Source: Lachnospiraceae bacterium (GTDB lineage Bacteria > Bacillota > Clostridia > Lachnospirales > Lachnospiraceae). From it: 64,000 bases of DNA. Positions 36,641-45,090 of the stretch are shown one piece after another. Position numbers and translations under genes: made by a program. The notes below the pieces were generated by a model, which saw only the letters and a program-made list of their open reading frames with translations, was not told where the DNA came from and did no database searches. How positions within the stretch are numbered: position 1 is the first letter of the stretch; each line of letters starts with the position of its first letter. The stretch spans positions 310,001-374,000 of the forward strand of contig JAIEFE010000013.1 in NCBI GenBank assembly GCA_029067085.1, written 5' to 3'.

Positions 36641-37342
36641 TTAAAATAATCGTATCATCTCTTTTCCGATCTTCTCCGCCATGCCCCGGCTGATGGGAAC
36701 TTCCTCGCCGTTTTTTAAAAGCACACTATTATTTTTTATTCGCGTAATGTGGCAGAGATTGACGCAGAACGACCTCTGACATTTGAAAAAGAATTCATCC
36801 AGTTCTTCTACTGTCTCGGCAAAAGACTGTTTCATCCGGTAAGTTTTGTCAAACGTATGGATCAGTACATACTGTTTCTGCGCTTCGACATAGAGAATCT
36901 GCGAAAGCGGCACGAAATCTGTCCTTCGTTCATAAGTCACGCTCAACCGCTTCTCCGTTTTTGCAAGATTAGAAACAGCCTTATAAAGCACTGCTTGCAG
37001 TTTTTCATAGGAAACCGGTTTCATGAGGTAGTGCAGGGCCGAGACTTCATACCCCTCCGCAATAAAATCGGGATAACCGGTGATAAAGACGATCTGCACC
37101 GCTTCGTTTTCCCGGCGTACCTTTTTTGCAAGGTCAATCCCGTTCATCTTCCCCATTTCTATATCCAACAGGAGCACATCAAAGTCCTTTTCTATTTCAT
37201 ATTGAAAAAGAAAAGCCTCGGCAGACGGGAAAGCTGAAATATGTACCACATATCCGGCTGATTCCGCCCAGCGAGCAACAAGACCGGCAACATATTCCGT
37301 ATCGGCAGAATTGTCATCAATAATAGAAATTTTATAATTCAT
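36641..37342 (-). CDS. LytTR-family response regulator
   Basis: A 233-residue regulator. ATG 37342 (MNYKISIIDDNSADTEYV) is chosen over an upstream frame extension. The receiver has the acidic pair near residue 9-10, phospho-acceptor Asp60 (DVLLLDIEMG), Thr in VFITGYPDF and Lys in YLMKPVSYEKL. The C-terminal LytTR domain begins near residue 135 (RRTDFVPLSQILYVEAQKQYV) and ends in SRGMAEKIGKEMIRLF. AgrA-type proteins bind direct repeats upstream of target promoters. Its partner is the short GHKL kinase 10 bases downstream; likely targets are the adjacent exporter genes. Confidence 0.92.
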   Translation of the reverse strand: MNYKISIIDDNSADTEYVAGLVARWAESAGYVVHISAFPSAEAFLFQYEIEKDFDVLLLDIEMGKMNGIDLAKKVRRENEAVQIVFITGYPDFIAEGYEVSALHYLMKPVSYEKLQAVLYKAVSNLAKTEKRLSVTYERRTDFVPLSQILYVEAQKQYVLIHTFDKTYRMKQSFAETVEELDEFFFKCQRSFCVNLCHITRIKNNSVLLKNGEEVPISRGMAEKIGKEMIRLF

Positions 37343-37404
37343 GGGGCACCTGTAGTTGCACATCTCTGTCAGCCTTTTCGCTTACCTGAATTTCTAACTT
37401 ACTA

Positions 37405-38640
37405 TTATCTGCTCTTCTCCTTCTCCCGATACATCATTGCATCCGCCTCTCCGACCAAGACATCAAATTCTTCCTTTCCCATCTGAGAGTATGCTGCACC
37501 CACACTGGCGGATATTTTCTGAAAATGTTCATCCTTCGTATATTCCGCATCGATCCGCGTCTTCAGCGTTTGCCTCATGTTCTCCACTTCCTCCGGTGTA
37601 TACGTGCCAAACATAACCACCACAAACTCATCGCCGCCTGTGCGCGCGATCAGACCATTATCCGGTATATTTTCCTGAAGCGTCTTTGCCGTGAGAACCA
37701 ATGCCCGGTCACCCTCCTGATGTCCATAGATATCATTGATACTCTTAAAATAATTAAGATCAATGCAGAACACTGTCATATTTTCTTCCTGTGATTTCCC
37801 GATATATTCATACAGATACCGTCTGTTATACAGGCCTGTAAGAAAATCCGTATTCGCATTTTTGATCATCATTTGCTGATATAAACGTTCCTGAGTCACA
37901 TCAATAGCAACGCCTACGGTTCCCATAACGCTGCCATCCAGATCGAACAACGGTGTCTTGTAAGTTTTCAGTTCCCGCATACTGTCTCCGATCTTTACCG
38001 TCTCATCGAAAACACAGGTCTCCTTCTTCTCCATCACCTCGTATTCCGATTCCATGCAGATAAATTCACCTTTGGCATACTCATCCGGATCGATATCCCA
38101 GATATAATAATGTCCGCGTCCCTCAATCTGTTCCATCGTCTTGTTGACCGCCTTACAGAATGCCTCATTCACTTTTATGTGCGCCCCCTCTTTATCCTTA
38201 TACCAGATCAGAGTGGGAAGACCGTTGATCGTCGAATCCAGATAATTTTGTGTCTGCCAGAAATCCTTACCCATCTTGTAGGTCTTCTGCCAACGGATCA
38301 AACGAAACCGCAATTCTGCTTCCGATAAGGGCATCACCCAGATATCCGTGATATCCGTGTCTTCCTTTGCCGCCAAAAGTTCTGTCTGCTCTTTATCCGC
38401 AAGCAAGATCAATTCCGCCTCTTTCCGCTTATGAGAAAGCAGAAACGCAAGTATCTCTTCCACTTGCATCTGCCGTATGTCTGCCAGAATCACATCTGCT
38501 CTTTCTGTCAGCGACGCATCTGCTCCGATGCTCTGCAGATATTCATGCGTAAAATGCGGAAGCGGTTGTATCTGCTTCAATGTGGTAAACAGCTCGTCCT
38601 GTTCTGTGATCATATAAAAACAAATTTGACAATGATACAT
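37405..38640 (-). CDS. Diguanylate cyclase with PAS domain and REC-like N-terminus
   Basis: A 411-residue cytosolic c-di-GMP synthase. Residues 1-115 look like a diverged receiver (ADVILADIRQMQVEEIL, then DIWVMPLSEAELRFRL). A PAS domain covers about 130-250 (GLPTLIWYKDKEGAHIKVNEAFCKA, ending VGVAIDVTQER). The GGDEF domain covers about 255-411 with the motif ARTGGDEFVVVM intact, so activity is expected. The inhibitory I-site (RxxD) is not present at its usual position: the segment is NIPDNGLIA. No EAL or HD-GYP partner is in the window. GGGG six bases upstream supports ATG 38640. Confidence 0.92.
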   Translation of the reverse strand: MYHCQICFYMITEQDELFTTLKQIQPLPHFTHEYLQSIGADASLTERADVILADIRQMQVEEILAFLLSHKRKEAELILLADKEQTELLAAKEDTDITDIWVMPLSEAELRFRLIRWQKTYKMGKDFWQTQNYLDSTINGLPTLIWYKDKEGAHIKVNEAFCKAVNKTMEQIEGRGHYYIWDIDPDEYAKGEFICMESEYEVMEKKETCVFDETVKIGDSMRELKTYKTPLFDLDGSVMGTVGVAIDVTQERLYQQMMIKNANTDFLTGLYNRRYLYEYIGKSQEENMTVFCIDLNYFKSINDIYGHQEGDRALVLTAKTLQENIPDNGLIARTGGDEFVVVMFGTYTPEEVENMRQTLKTRIDAEYTKDEHFQKISASVGAAYSQMGKEEFDVLVGEADAMMYREKEKSR

Positions 38641-38705
38641 AGTTTTCCCCTATTCTTTCAAATATTTACCAATGCCCAACATATCTTATAATCTACTATA
38701 AATGC

Positions 38706-38740
38706 GAAAAAGGGGGTATGTCAATAAACATACGCCCTTC
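38706..38740 (-). terminator. Terminator of pckA
   Basis: Minus strand GGGCGTATGT pairs with ACATACCCCC (one mismatch), followed by TTTTT (complement of 38707-38711). Confidence 0.7.
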
Positions 38741-38769
38741 TTCGTATCTTAATTACATTTTTTCAATTT

Positions 38770-40482
38770 TTAGAGAACATTTACCAGCTTCTCAAGTGCT
38801 GCCAGTGCCTCGTCAGGAAGCTTGTCATAACCTTCCTTCTTCTCAGCAAAGCCCTTAACCGCATTTACACGGGTCTCCATAGCGCTCTTAAGCTGTGCCT
38901 TATAATCGGCATCGCTTAAGTCAGCCTTGAAGTTCTTGAAGCCCTCTGTCTGGCCATCCCATGTATTCATGATCTCGATGTCCTCGAAAGGTCCCCACTG
39001 CTCGAACTGTGCCTTGCCCTCTACGATCGTCTCAAGGATTCCAAGAGTATCAGCAGGTTTTACTTTCTCACCCATGAAATCGCCTGTGTTTACGATGTAG
39101 CAGTCAACGTTCTTCTCTTCAACCAGCTTCTTGAACTTCTCATAGTCGTTAACCAGAGGATAGGTTCTGAAGGGGTTAGCATAAGGCACGATACGGATCG
39201 CATTCAGGTCTGTGCCGGCTGCAACACGCTCTGCTGTGGAAGTCTTGGTTGCCAGGGTAGCACCCATAACAGATGCCAGCGCGGAACCTTTTAACTTAAC
39301 TACCGGCGGGATCGTAGGATCCTTCATGATCCAGAAGATCGCATTAACCGGTGCATCGATCTTGTCTACACGGTTAGGAGACCATAATTTGGACTTGATC
39401 GCACGGCCGTTACCGTTTCTGATATCCTCAGTAACGAGCTGGATCTTGCCCTCGCTGTCCATGGTGCAGGAGCAGTTCTGAGCAGATAACAGATACTCGT
39501 TATCAGGGCAGCCTGTCGGGTAATCTGCTGTCTTATCGAAGTAAGTAGGCTCCAGAGCGATGGATGCACAGGTATCACTGTTGATGATGAATGCATCGTC
39601 GTGAAGAACCTTGATCTCGTACTTGCCGCCATGCTTAGCGTGTGTCAGAGTGGACTTGCCGGAACCTGACAGACCGTATACGGATGCAACGAACTTGGAA
39701 CCATCCTTTAACAGATACTCTTTCTGTCCGCCGTGGCAGGATGCATAACCGTTTCTGTTTGCAAGAGCCCATGCCATGGTCAGTGTACCCTTCTTGTGCT
39801 CACCAAAGTACTTCATACCAAGGATCGCTGCACAGTTCTCGTTGGTATCGAAGTAGCAGAGAGTCAGAGGATCGCTCAGGCAGCTGTAATCCACATCGGG
39901 AGCCTCATGAGGTGCCCACTGAGGATCAGAGAAGATGTAGATATCAGGCTCCTTGCCGTCGCCGACGGGCTTGGAGTTCTTGTACATCTTTACATATTCA
40001 TCAGACATGTACTGGAAGTTGATCATCCAGTTGTAAAGCAGGTTCTCCTCTCCTTCCGGAATGAGAAGGTGAGCCTTAACCATGAACTCAGGATCAAGAC
40101 CAACGAAGCACTCTGCATGATACATGGTTTTCCAGCGAGTCTCATAGATCGCATCCATAACCACTTTATCTAACTTAGCCTCTTCCACGCCGGGCTCGCC
40201 TTTGATACGGCGTGCTGCCGCATAACGGCCGGTCACCGCACCGTCATTGAATAACAGAACCTTAGCGTCTGCAGGAAGACCGAAAGTCTCACCATCCTTG
40301 ATCGGCATATCTGTCACCACGGTACCGGGTGAATTCTTTGCCAGCTCATAAGCCTCTCTCAAGGTGTTGACCTTCACTACGTTGTTTCCGTAGAATGCTG
40401 CCTCGATGATGGAACGGGTCTTGGAAAAACCAACCTTACCGGCACCAATCTCGGAAATGGGATAATACGCTTTTGTTGCCAT
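38770..40482 (-). CDS. pckA: Phosphoenolpyruvate carboxykinase (ATP)
   Basis: A 570-residue ATP-type PEPCK interconverting oxaloacetate and PEP. The kinase-1a P-loop is YGLSGSGKST (270-278), followed by the metal-binding kinase-2 segment KVLHDDAFIIN. NGRAIKSKLWSPNRVD and IRIVPYANPFRTYP are further conserved segments. It is about 30 residues longer than the E. coli enzyme. In fermentative Clostridia the enzyme can run in the PEP-carboxylating direction to make oxaloacetate and ATP. It has a good GGAGG ribosome site, its own promoter and its own terminator. Codon choice looks strongly biased, as expected for a highly expressed gene. Confidence 0.96.
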   Translation of the reverse strand: MATKAYYPISEIGAGKVGFSKTRSIIEAAFYGNNVVKVNTLREAYELAKNSPGTVVTDMPIKDGETFGLPADAKVLLFNDGAVTGRYAAARRIKGEPGVEEAKLDKVVMDAIYETRWKTMYHAECFVGLDPEFMVKAHLLIPEGEENLLYNWMINFQYMSDEYVKMYKNSKPVGDGKEPDIYIFSDPQWAPHEAPDVDYSCLSDPLTLCYFDTNENCAAILGMKYFGEHKKGTLTMAWALANRNGYASCHGGQKEYLLKDGSKFVASVYGLSGSGKSTLTHAKHGGKYEIKVLHDDAFIINSDTCASIALEPTYFDKTADYPTGCPDNEYLLSAQNCSCTMDSEGKIQLVTEDIRNGNGRAIKSKLWSPNRVDKIDAPVNAIFWIMKDPTIPPVVKLKGSALASVMGATLATKTSTAERVAAGTDLNAIRIVPYANPFRTYPLVNDYEKFKKLVEEKNVDCYIVNTGDFMGEKVKPADTLGILETIVEGKAQFEQWGPFEDIEIMNTWDGQTEGFKNFKADLSDADYKAQLKSAMETRVNAVKGFAEKKEGYDKLPDEALAALEKLVNVL

Positions 40483-40531
40483 GTTTCTATTTTCCTCCTT
40501 ACTTAATGATATTTAACCGTACATCTTTTTC

Positions 40532-40560
40532 ATTATCTCAAACAGGCCCTGAAAAGTCAA
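40532..40560 (-). promoter_or_regulatory. Sigma-A promoter of pckA
   Basis: TTGACT (40555-40560), 17-base spacer, GATAAT (40532-40537) on the minus strand. It begins 2 bases after the flagellin stop codon. Confidence 0.65.
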
Positions 40561-40562
40561 CC

Positions 40563-41327
40563 TTAAAACAGTCCCATGACTGACTTCTTCTGCTCCATCT
40601 GCCGTCGTATCATATGCATTCTGTACTGTCCCATCACCTCATCCTGCTTCTTTTTGGAGATGGCTTTCGGGAAGTCCAGATCCTCTAAACGGCTCCTTGA
40701 CGAAAGCTGGGAAAGCGCCGAAGAAGAATTATAATTGCGGACATACTCCAGTCCGTTCGTGACTGCACCAAGATTTCCCCTTCTCTCGGACACTATATCC
40801 ATCGCTTTTTTGATAGAATCCAGATTGAAATCCTTGGAGGTGACGTCAAGATCAGCGATACCAAGTGCCTTCAAGGTGGAGTTTTCCATCTGAATGCTCA
40901 TGCGGCCGCCGCTCGGCGATACAGCCGTAGAGAAATCCGCCATGCTGCCGTCCAGTAGTGTCTGCTCATTGAAGGATGTGTCCCTCGCCAGAGACTCGAT
41001 TCCCTGCTTGAGCTGGTTGATCTCATTCTGATACATCTGCTTATCCGCGTCGGAATTGATCCCGTTCATGGATCTTAAGGCAAGGTCATGAATCCTCTGC
41101 AGATAATCCGACATACCGCCGAGAGCGCCTTCTGCCACATTGGCAGCGCCGATAGCCATGCCGGCATTTTCCGCTCCCACGCGAAGTCCGGTCTCCTGTC
41201 TCTGCATACGCTTCGCGATTGCAAGTCCCGCCGCGTCATCCTTTGCCGTATTGATCCGTTTCCCGCTGGAAAGATGAGTATAGTCCCAAAAGAGACTTCT
41301 CTGAGATGATATTGCTCCCACTCTCAT
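40563..41327 (-). CDS. Orphan flagellin-like protein with shortened D0 region
   Basis: A 254-residue flagellin homologue. AAAGGAG seven bases upstream selects ATG 41327 (MRVGAISSQRSLFWD). The D1 signature is clear: LSSGKRINTAKDDAAGLAIAKRM (from residue 19), QRIHDLALRSMNGINSDADK and QLKQGIESLARDTSFNEQTLLDG. The LSSG motif begins about 11-14 residues earlier than in ordinary flagellins, so the N-terminal D0 helix is short. The C-terminal part aligns in layout (RGNLGAVTNGLEYV, SRLEDLDF) but the usual Gln/Ala/Leu-rich polymerisation tail is replaced by a polar, basic, Met-rich one (YRMHMIRRQMEQKKSVMGLF). No other flagellar gene is in the window. It may not form a normal filament. Confidence 0.85.
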   Translation of the reverse strand: MRVGAISSQRSLFWDYTHLSSGKRINTAKDDAAGLAIAKRMQRQETGLRVGAENAGMAIGAANVAEGALGGMSDYLQRIHDLALRSMNGINSDADKQMYQNEINQLKQGIESLARDTSFNEQTLLDGSMADFSTAVSPSGGRMSIQMENSTLKALGIADLDVTSKDFNLDSIKKAMDIVSERRGNLGAVTNGLEYVRNYNSSSALSQLSSRSRLEDLDFPKAISKKKQDEVMGQYRMHMIRRQMEQKKSVMGLF

Positions 41328-41368
41328 ATGCATACTCCTTTCTGTGGAACAACTATGCTCCTAGATAC

Positions 41369-41397
41369 ATTATACCGCCAATGAGTAAAAAACACAA
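41369..41397 (-). promoter_or_regulatory. Sigma-A promoter of the flagellin-like gene
   Basis: TTGTGT (41392-41397), 17-base spacer, perfect TATAAT (41369-41374). It is not a sigma-D motility promoter, which sets this gene apart from typical flagellin control. Confidence 0.6.
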
Positions 41398-41445
41398 ACA
41401 GAAAATAGGTAAAATTTCCTAAAAATGAAACGTCATCCGTCTCTG

Positions 41446-42159
41446 TTATTTCGCCTTACCAAGGTACGCTGCCTTGACTTCCTCATTCTCTGAAAGTTCT
41501 TTACCGGTCCCGCTCAAGGTGATCCTTCCCGTTTCCATGACATAGGCCCTGTGCGCTGCCTTAAGCGCCATATTCGCATTCTGCTCAACCAAAAGGATCG
41601 TCATGCCCTGCTTGTTGATCTCCCGAATGATCTCAAAGACACCCTGCACAATGATGGGGGCAAGGCCAAGGGAAGGCTCATCCATCATGATCAGCTTCGG
41701 CCGACTCATAAGCGCTCTGCCGATCGCCAGCATCTGCTGCTCTCCGCCCGAAAGCGTCCCGGCAAGCTGCCACGAGCGCTCTTTCAGTCTCGGGAACAGA
41801 TCGTACACCCATTTGATATCCTCTTCAAGAGAATCTTTTCTCATATAGGCGCCGATCTTCAGATTCTCAAGCACCGTCAGATCTGAAAACACGCGTCGTC
41901 CCTCCGGAACAAGCGTAATACCCTCCCCGACGATCCGGTCTGTAGGAAGGGATGCGATCGCTTTTTCACCAAACGTTATCTCACCGCTTTCCGGCTTCAC
42001 CAGACCGACGATCGAGCGCAGCGTCGAGCTCTTACCCGCACCGTTTGCGCCTATCAGAGTTACGATTTCCCCGGTCTCCACCGAAAAGGAGATGTCTTTG
42101 ACCGCTTTGATCCCGCCATAGGACACATTCAGGTTTTTCACTTCCAGTATATTACTCAT
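41446..42159 (-). CDS. livF: Branched-chain amino acid ABC transporter, ATP-binding protein LivF
   Basis: A 237-residue ATPase. GGAGG eight bases upstream of ATG 42159 sets the start (MSNILEVKNLNVSYGGIKAV). Walker A is LIGANGAGKSS, signature LSGGEQQMLAIGRAL, Walker B LIMMDEPSLGLAP and H-loop LLVEQNANMAL. The PEGRRVFSDLTVLENL segment is typical of LivF. It overlaps livG by 8 bases and is the last gene of livJHMGF. Confidence 0.95.
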   Translation of the reverse strand: MSNILEVKNLNVSYGGIKAVKDISFSVETGEIVTLIGANGAGKSSTLRSIVGLVKPESGEITFGEKAIASLPTDRIVGEGITLVPEGRRVFSDLTVLENLKIGAYMRKDSLEEDIKWVYDLFPRLKERSWQLAGTLSGGEQQMLAIGRALMSRPKLIMMDEPSLGLAPIIVQGVFEIIREINKQGMTILLVEQNANMALKAAHRAYVMETGRITLSGTGKELSENEEVKAAYLGKAK

Positions 42160-43018
42160 CCTGCGCACCTCCCAGATAAGCTTCGATCACCCTCGGATTG
42201 TTTCGTACCTCATCCGGCTTTCCCTCCGCTATGGATTCCCCAAAATCCAGCACATGAATCCTGTCGGATATCTCCATAACCAGATCCATATGATGCTCGA
42301 TCATAAAAATCGTCAGACCGAACTCATCGCGAATCCGTGCGATAAACTGCGTAAGCTCAAGGGTTTCCTGCGGATTCATACCGGCCGCCGGCTCGTCCAA
42401 GAGCAAAAGTTCCGGTTTTGTGGCAAGTGCGCGGGCAATCTCCAGATGCCGCTGCTTTCCGTACGGGAGCGAGGTTGCCAGCTCGTCGCGCACATCCTCA
42501 AGCTCCATGATCTTCAAAAGCTCCTCGGACTCCCGCCGCATCTGCGCTTCCTCCCTGGCATTCAACCGAAATGTTGCCGTAAAGAGATTGCTCGTGCGAA
42601 GCATATGTTTCGCGATCAAAATATTCTCAAACACCGTCTGGCTTTTAAACAAACGTATATTCTGGAAGGTTCTCGCAATTCCCAGCTTGGTAATCTTATC
42701 AGGCGTCGGCGCGATCACATGCTTCCCCGCATACAGCTCCGCATTCTTCCCCTGATAGAGTTTCTTCATCTTACCCTGCGGCGTATTCTGTATGATCTTT
42801 TCCCCTTTATAGTAAATCGCGCCGTTTGTCGGTGCATAAACACCGGTAACCATATTGAAGGCTGTTGTTTTTCCGGCTCCGTTTGGGCCGATCAGGGAAA
42901 GGATCTCACCCTTTCCGACCTCCAGACTCACATTATCGACCGCGATCACACCGCCAAACTGCATGGTCAGATTTTCTAATCTTAATACCGTGTTACTTTC
43001 GTTTCTCTCATTATTCAT
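42152..43018 (-). CDS. livG: Branched-chain amino acid ABC transporter, ATP-binding protein LivG
   Basis: A 288-residue ATPase. AGGTG before ATG 43018 supports the start. Walker A LIGPNGAGKTTAFNMVTGVY, signature LPYGKQRHLEIARAL (the usual LivG form), Walker B LLLLDEPAAGMNP and H-loop MIEHHMDLVM. A ~30-residue insertion (QGKMKKLYQGKNAELYAGK) near residue 70 is longer than in E. coli LivG. It overlaps livM by 8 bases and livF by 8 bases. Confidence 0.95.
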   Translation of the reverse strand: MNNERNESNTVLRLENLTMQFGGVIAVDNVSLEVGKGEILSLIGPNGAGKTTAFNMVTGVYAPTNGAIYYKGEKIIQNTPQGKMKKLYQGKNAELYAGKHVIAPTPDKITKLGIARTFQNIRLFKSQTVFENILIAKHMLRTSNLFTATFRLNAREEAQMRRESEELLKIMELEDVRDELATSLPYGKQRHLEIARALATKPELLLLDEPAAGMNPQETLELTQFIARIRDEFGLTIFMIEHHMDLVMEISDRIHVLDFGESIAEGKPDEVRNNPRVIEAYLGGAQDE

Positions 43019-44099
43019 GGGCGTCACCTGCCTCTTTCACACCTTTTCTCCGAAGCAGCTTTTTAAAGAAGCCCTGCAAAGCTTCCACGGAAAATTCCTT
43101 TGTTCCCATAATGCCCTGTCTGTAGAATAAAACCATCGCCATGATGACGATCGAAAAGACAACCTTTCTGAAACCTGCGCGCAGCAGAGGAACGTGAAAG
43201 CTGCCGATATAGAAATTTTCATTGTCGAGAAAGCGCAGCCACCATTCCGAACAGGCGATGAACAGGAAAGAACTGATACAGCTTCCCGTCACGGAGCCGA
43301 TACCGCCGATCACAACGATGAGCAGAATCTCATAGGTCATAGCCGACTTAAACATGGAAGCCTGTATCGTAGTCTGGTACATGGCGAGAAGTCCGCCTGA
43401 AATGCCTGCAAAAAAGGAACTGATCACAAAGGCCAGTCTCTTATGATGCGCCAGATTGATCCCCATGGCCTCAGCCGCAATCTCATCATCACGGATTGCC
43501 TTAAACGCACGCCCGTAAGTGGAATTGATCAGCATGACGATCAAGGCAATGCATATACCCGACACAATGAACGGATACAGTACCGATTGAAAGGTCGGGA
43601 AGCTTCTGAGCAGGTTGGAACCGTTCGTTAAAGGACCCAGCTTATCCCACTGGAAGACCGCCCTGATGATCTCCGCGAATCCCAGCGTTGCGATAGCAAG
43701 ATAATCGCTCTTTAAGCGCAGCACCGGAAGACCGATCAAAAAGGCAAACGCCGCCGCGATCAGACCGCCTGCAATCAAAGCAAGCGGAGCCGGAATGGCA
43801 AAATGGATGATCCCGCCGTCATAATACTGATAGACGCTCCCTCTCGACTGCGCCGGAATTGTCAGGATGGCATAGGTATACGCCCCTAAAAGCATAAAAC
43901 CTGCCTGTCCTAAGGAAAACAGTCCCGTAAATCCGTTTAGCAGATTCATGGACACTGCCACCAGCGCGTAGATCGCGCCCTTTTTTAAAACTGTAAAAAG
44001 CATGGAACCGGAGGGCATGATCTGCTCAAGCACAAAGAGCAGAACAAGCAATGCCACGATAAGAGAAACGTTCCATACCATTTTTTTATTTTTACTCAT
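43011..44099 (-). CDS. livM: Branched-chain amino acid ABC transporter permease LivM
   Basis: A 362-residue membrane permease with about 8-9 helices. AAGGAGG before ATG 44099 gives a strong start. Family features include NLLNGFTGLFSLGQAGFMLLG, FLIGLPVLRLKSDYLAIATLGFAEI, the EAA-like loop AFKAIRDDEIAAEAMGIN, and GGIGSVTGS. The C-terminal basic tail (FFKKLLRRKGVKEAGDAHE) is cytosolic. It is third in livJHMGF. Confidence 0.94.
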   Translation of the reverse strand: MSKNKKMVWNVSLIVALLVLLFVLEQIMPSGSMLFTVLKKGAIYALVAVSMNLLNGFTGLFSLGQAGFMLLGAYTYAILTIPAQSRGSVYQYYDGGIIHFAIPAPLALIAGGLIAAAFAFLIGLPVLRLKSDYLAIATLGFAEIIRAVFQWDKLGPLTNGSNLLRSFPTFQSVLYPFIVSGICIALIVMLINSTYGRAFKAIRDDEIAAEAMGINLAHHKRLAFVISSFFAGISGGLLAMYQTTIQASMFKSAMTYEILLIVVIGGIGSVTGSCISSFLFIACSEWWLRFLDNENFYIGSFHVPLLRAGFRKVVFSIVIMAMVLFYRQGIMGTKEFSVEALQGFFKKLLRRKGVKEAGDAHE

Positions 44100-44112
44100 T
44101 TAGAACGCCTCC

Positions 44113-44997
44113 TTATACTTTATCCGCCTCTTTTTCGCCAAACAGCCCCGTCGGTTTTGCAATTAAAATAACGATCAAAAGGGCAAACGTAAAGGCATCG
44201 GAAAAGGTCGTCAGGCCCACCCCTTTGATGATGTTCTCACAGATTCCGATGATAAAGGCGCCTATGACCGCACCCGGTATGGAACCGATCCCACCGAATA
44301 CCGCCGCCACAAACGCTTTCAGTCCCGGCATTGCGCCGACTGTCGGAGTCACTCCCGTATAGTTGGTAAAGAATAAAAAGCTGCCGATTGCCGCCAGGAA
44401 TGTGCCGATGATAAAAGTCATGCTCACAACGGAATTGATCTTAATCCCCATCAGCTGCGAGGTTTCAAAATCTCTTGACGCAGCACGCATCGCCATACCA
44501 ATCTTCGTATACTTGATCAACAAAACCAGAAGCACTACCAGCACCAGAGTCAACACGGGCGTGATCACTGTGACACGCTTTGTTGTGGTGCCAAAGATCG
44601 TTATCGTATCGCTGATCCAGGGAATAGCCGGATACTGCTGAGAGAGGCCGCCCGTCACATACAGAGCAAGATTTTGTAAGAGATAGGAAACACCGATAGC
44701 GGATATCATGATCGACATACGCGGTGCGGTACGAAGCGGTTTATAAGCAACACGCTCTACCATGAATCCGATCAACACCGTCAAAATGATCATAAGCGGA
44801 ATCGCTATGTACATCGGCATCACCGTCGCAGAATACACGAGGATAAGGCCCGCCGCCATGAAAATATCGCCATGCGCAAAGTTGATCAGGCGCAGGATAC
44901 CGTAGACCATAGTATATCCGATCGCGATCAGTGCATACTGGCCTCCCACGGAAATACCTGCCATCAGATACGGCAGATTTCTTGTTATCCAATCCAT
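44113..44997 (-). CDS. livH: Branched-chain amino acid ABC transporter permease LivH
   Basis: A 294-residue membrane permease. GGGGG seven bases before ATG 44997 selects MDWITRNLPYLMAGISVG over a longer frame. Typical segments: GQYALIAIGYTMVYGILRLINFAHGD, RAASRDFETSQLMGIKIN (EAA loop) and GGIGSIPGAVIGAFIIG. It pairs with LivM to form the channel for leucine, isoleucine and valine. It lies 93 bases after livJ behind an intercistronic hairpin. Confidence 0.94.
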   Translation of the reverse strand: MDWITRNLPYLMAGISVGGQYALIAIGYTMVYGILRLINFAHGDIFMAAGLILVYSATVMPMYIAIPLMIILTVLIGFMVERVAYKPLRTAPRMSIMISAIGVSYLLQNLALYVTGGLSQQYPAIPWISDTITIFGTTTKRVTVITPVLTLVLVVLLVLLIKYTKIGMAMRAASRDFETSQLMGIKINSVVSMTFIIGTFLAAIGSFLFFTNYTGVTPTVGAMPGLKAFVAAVFGGIGSIPGAVIGAFIIGICENIIKGVGLTTFSDAFTFALLIVILIAKPTGLFGEKEADKV

Positions 44998-45047
44998 ACT
45001 GTTTCCCCCATTCCCGGTTATTGCAATTTTCAGATAATTAACCAAGT

Positions 45048-45076
45048 ATGGCGGGAGAGATCATTTCCCCCGCCAT
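45048..45076 (-). promoter_or_regulatory. Intercistronic hairpin between livJ and livH
   Basis: ATGGCGGG pairs with CCCGCCAT across a short loop; no T run follows on the minus strand. It is not a terminator by sequence. It may stabilise the livJ end of the mRNA so that binding protein exceeds permease, a common arrangement. Confidence 0.55.
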
Positions 45077-45090
45077 CAGGTATCTTGTTT

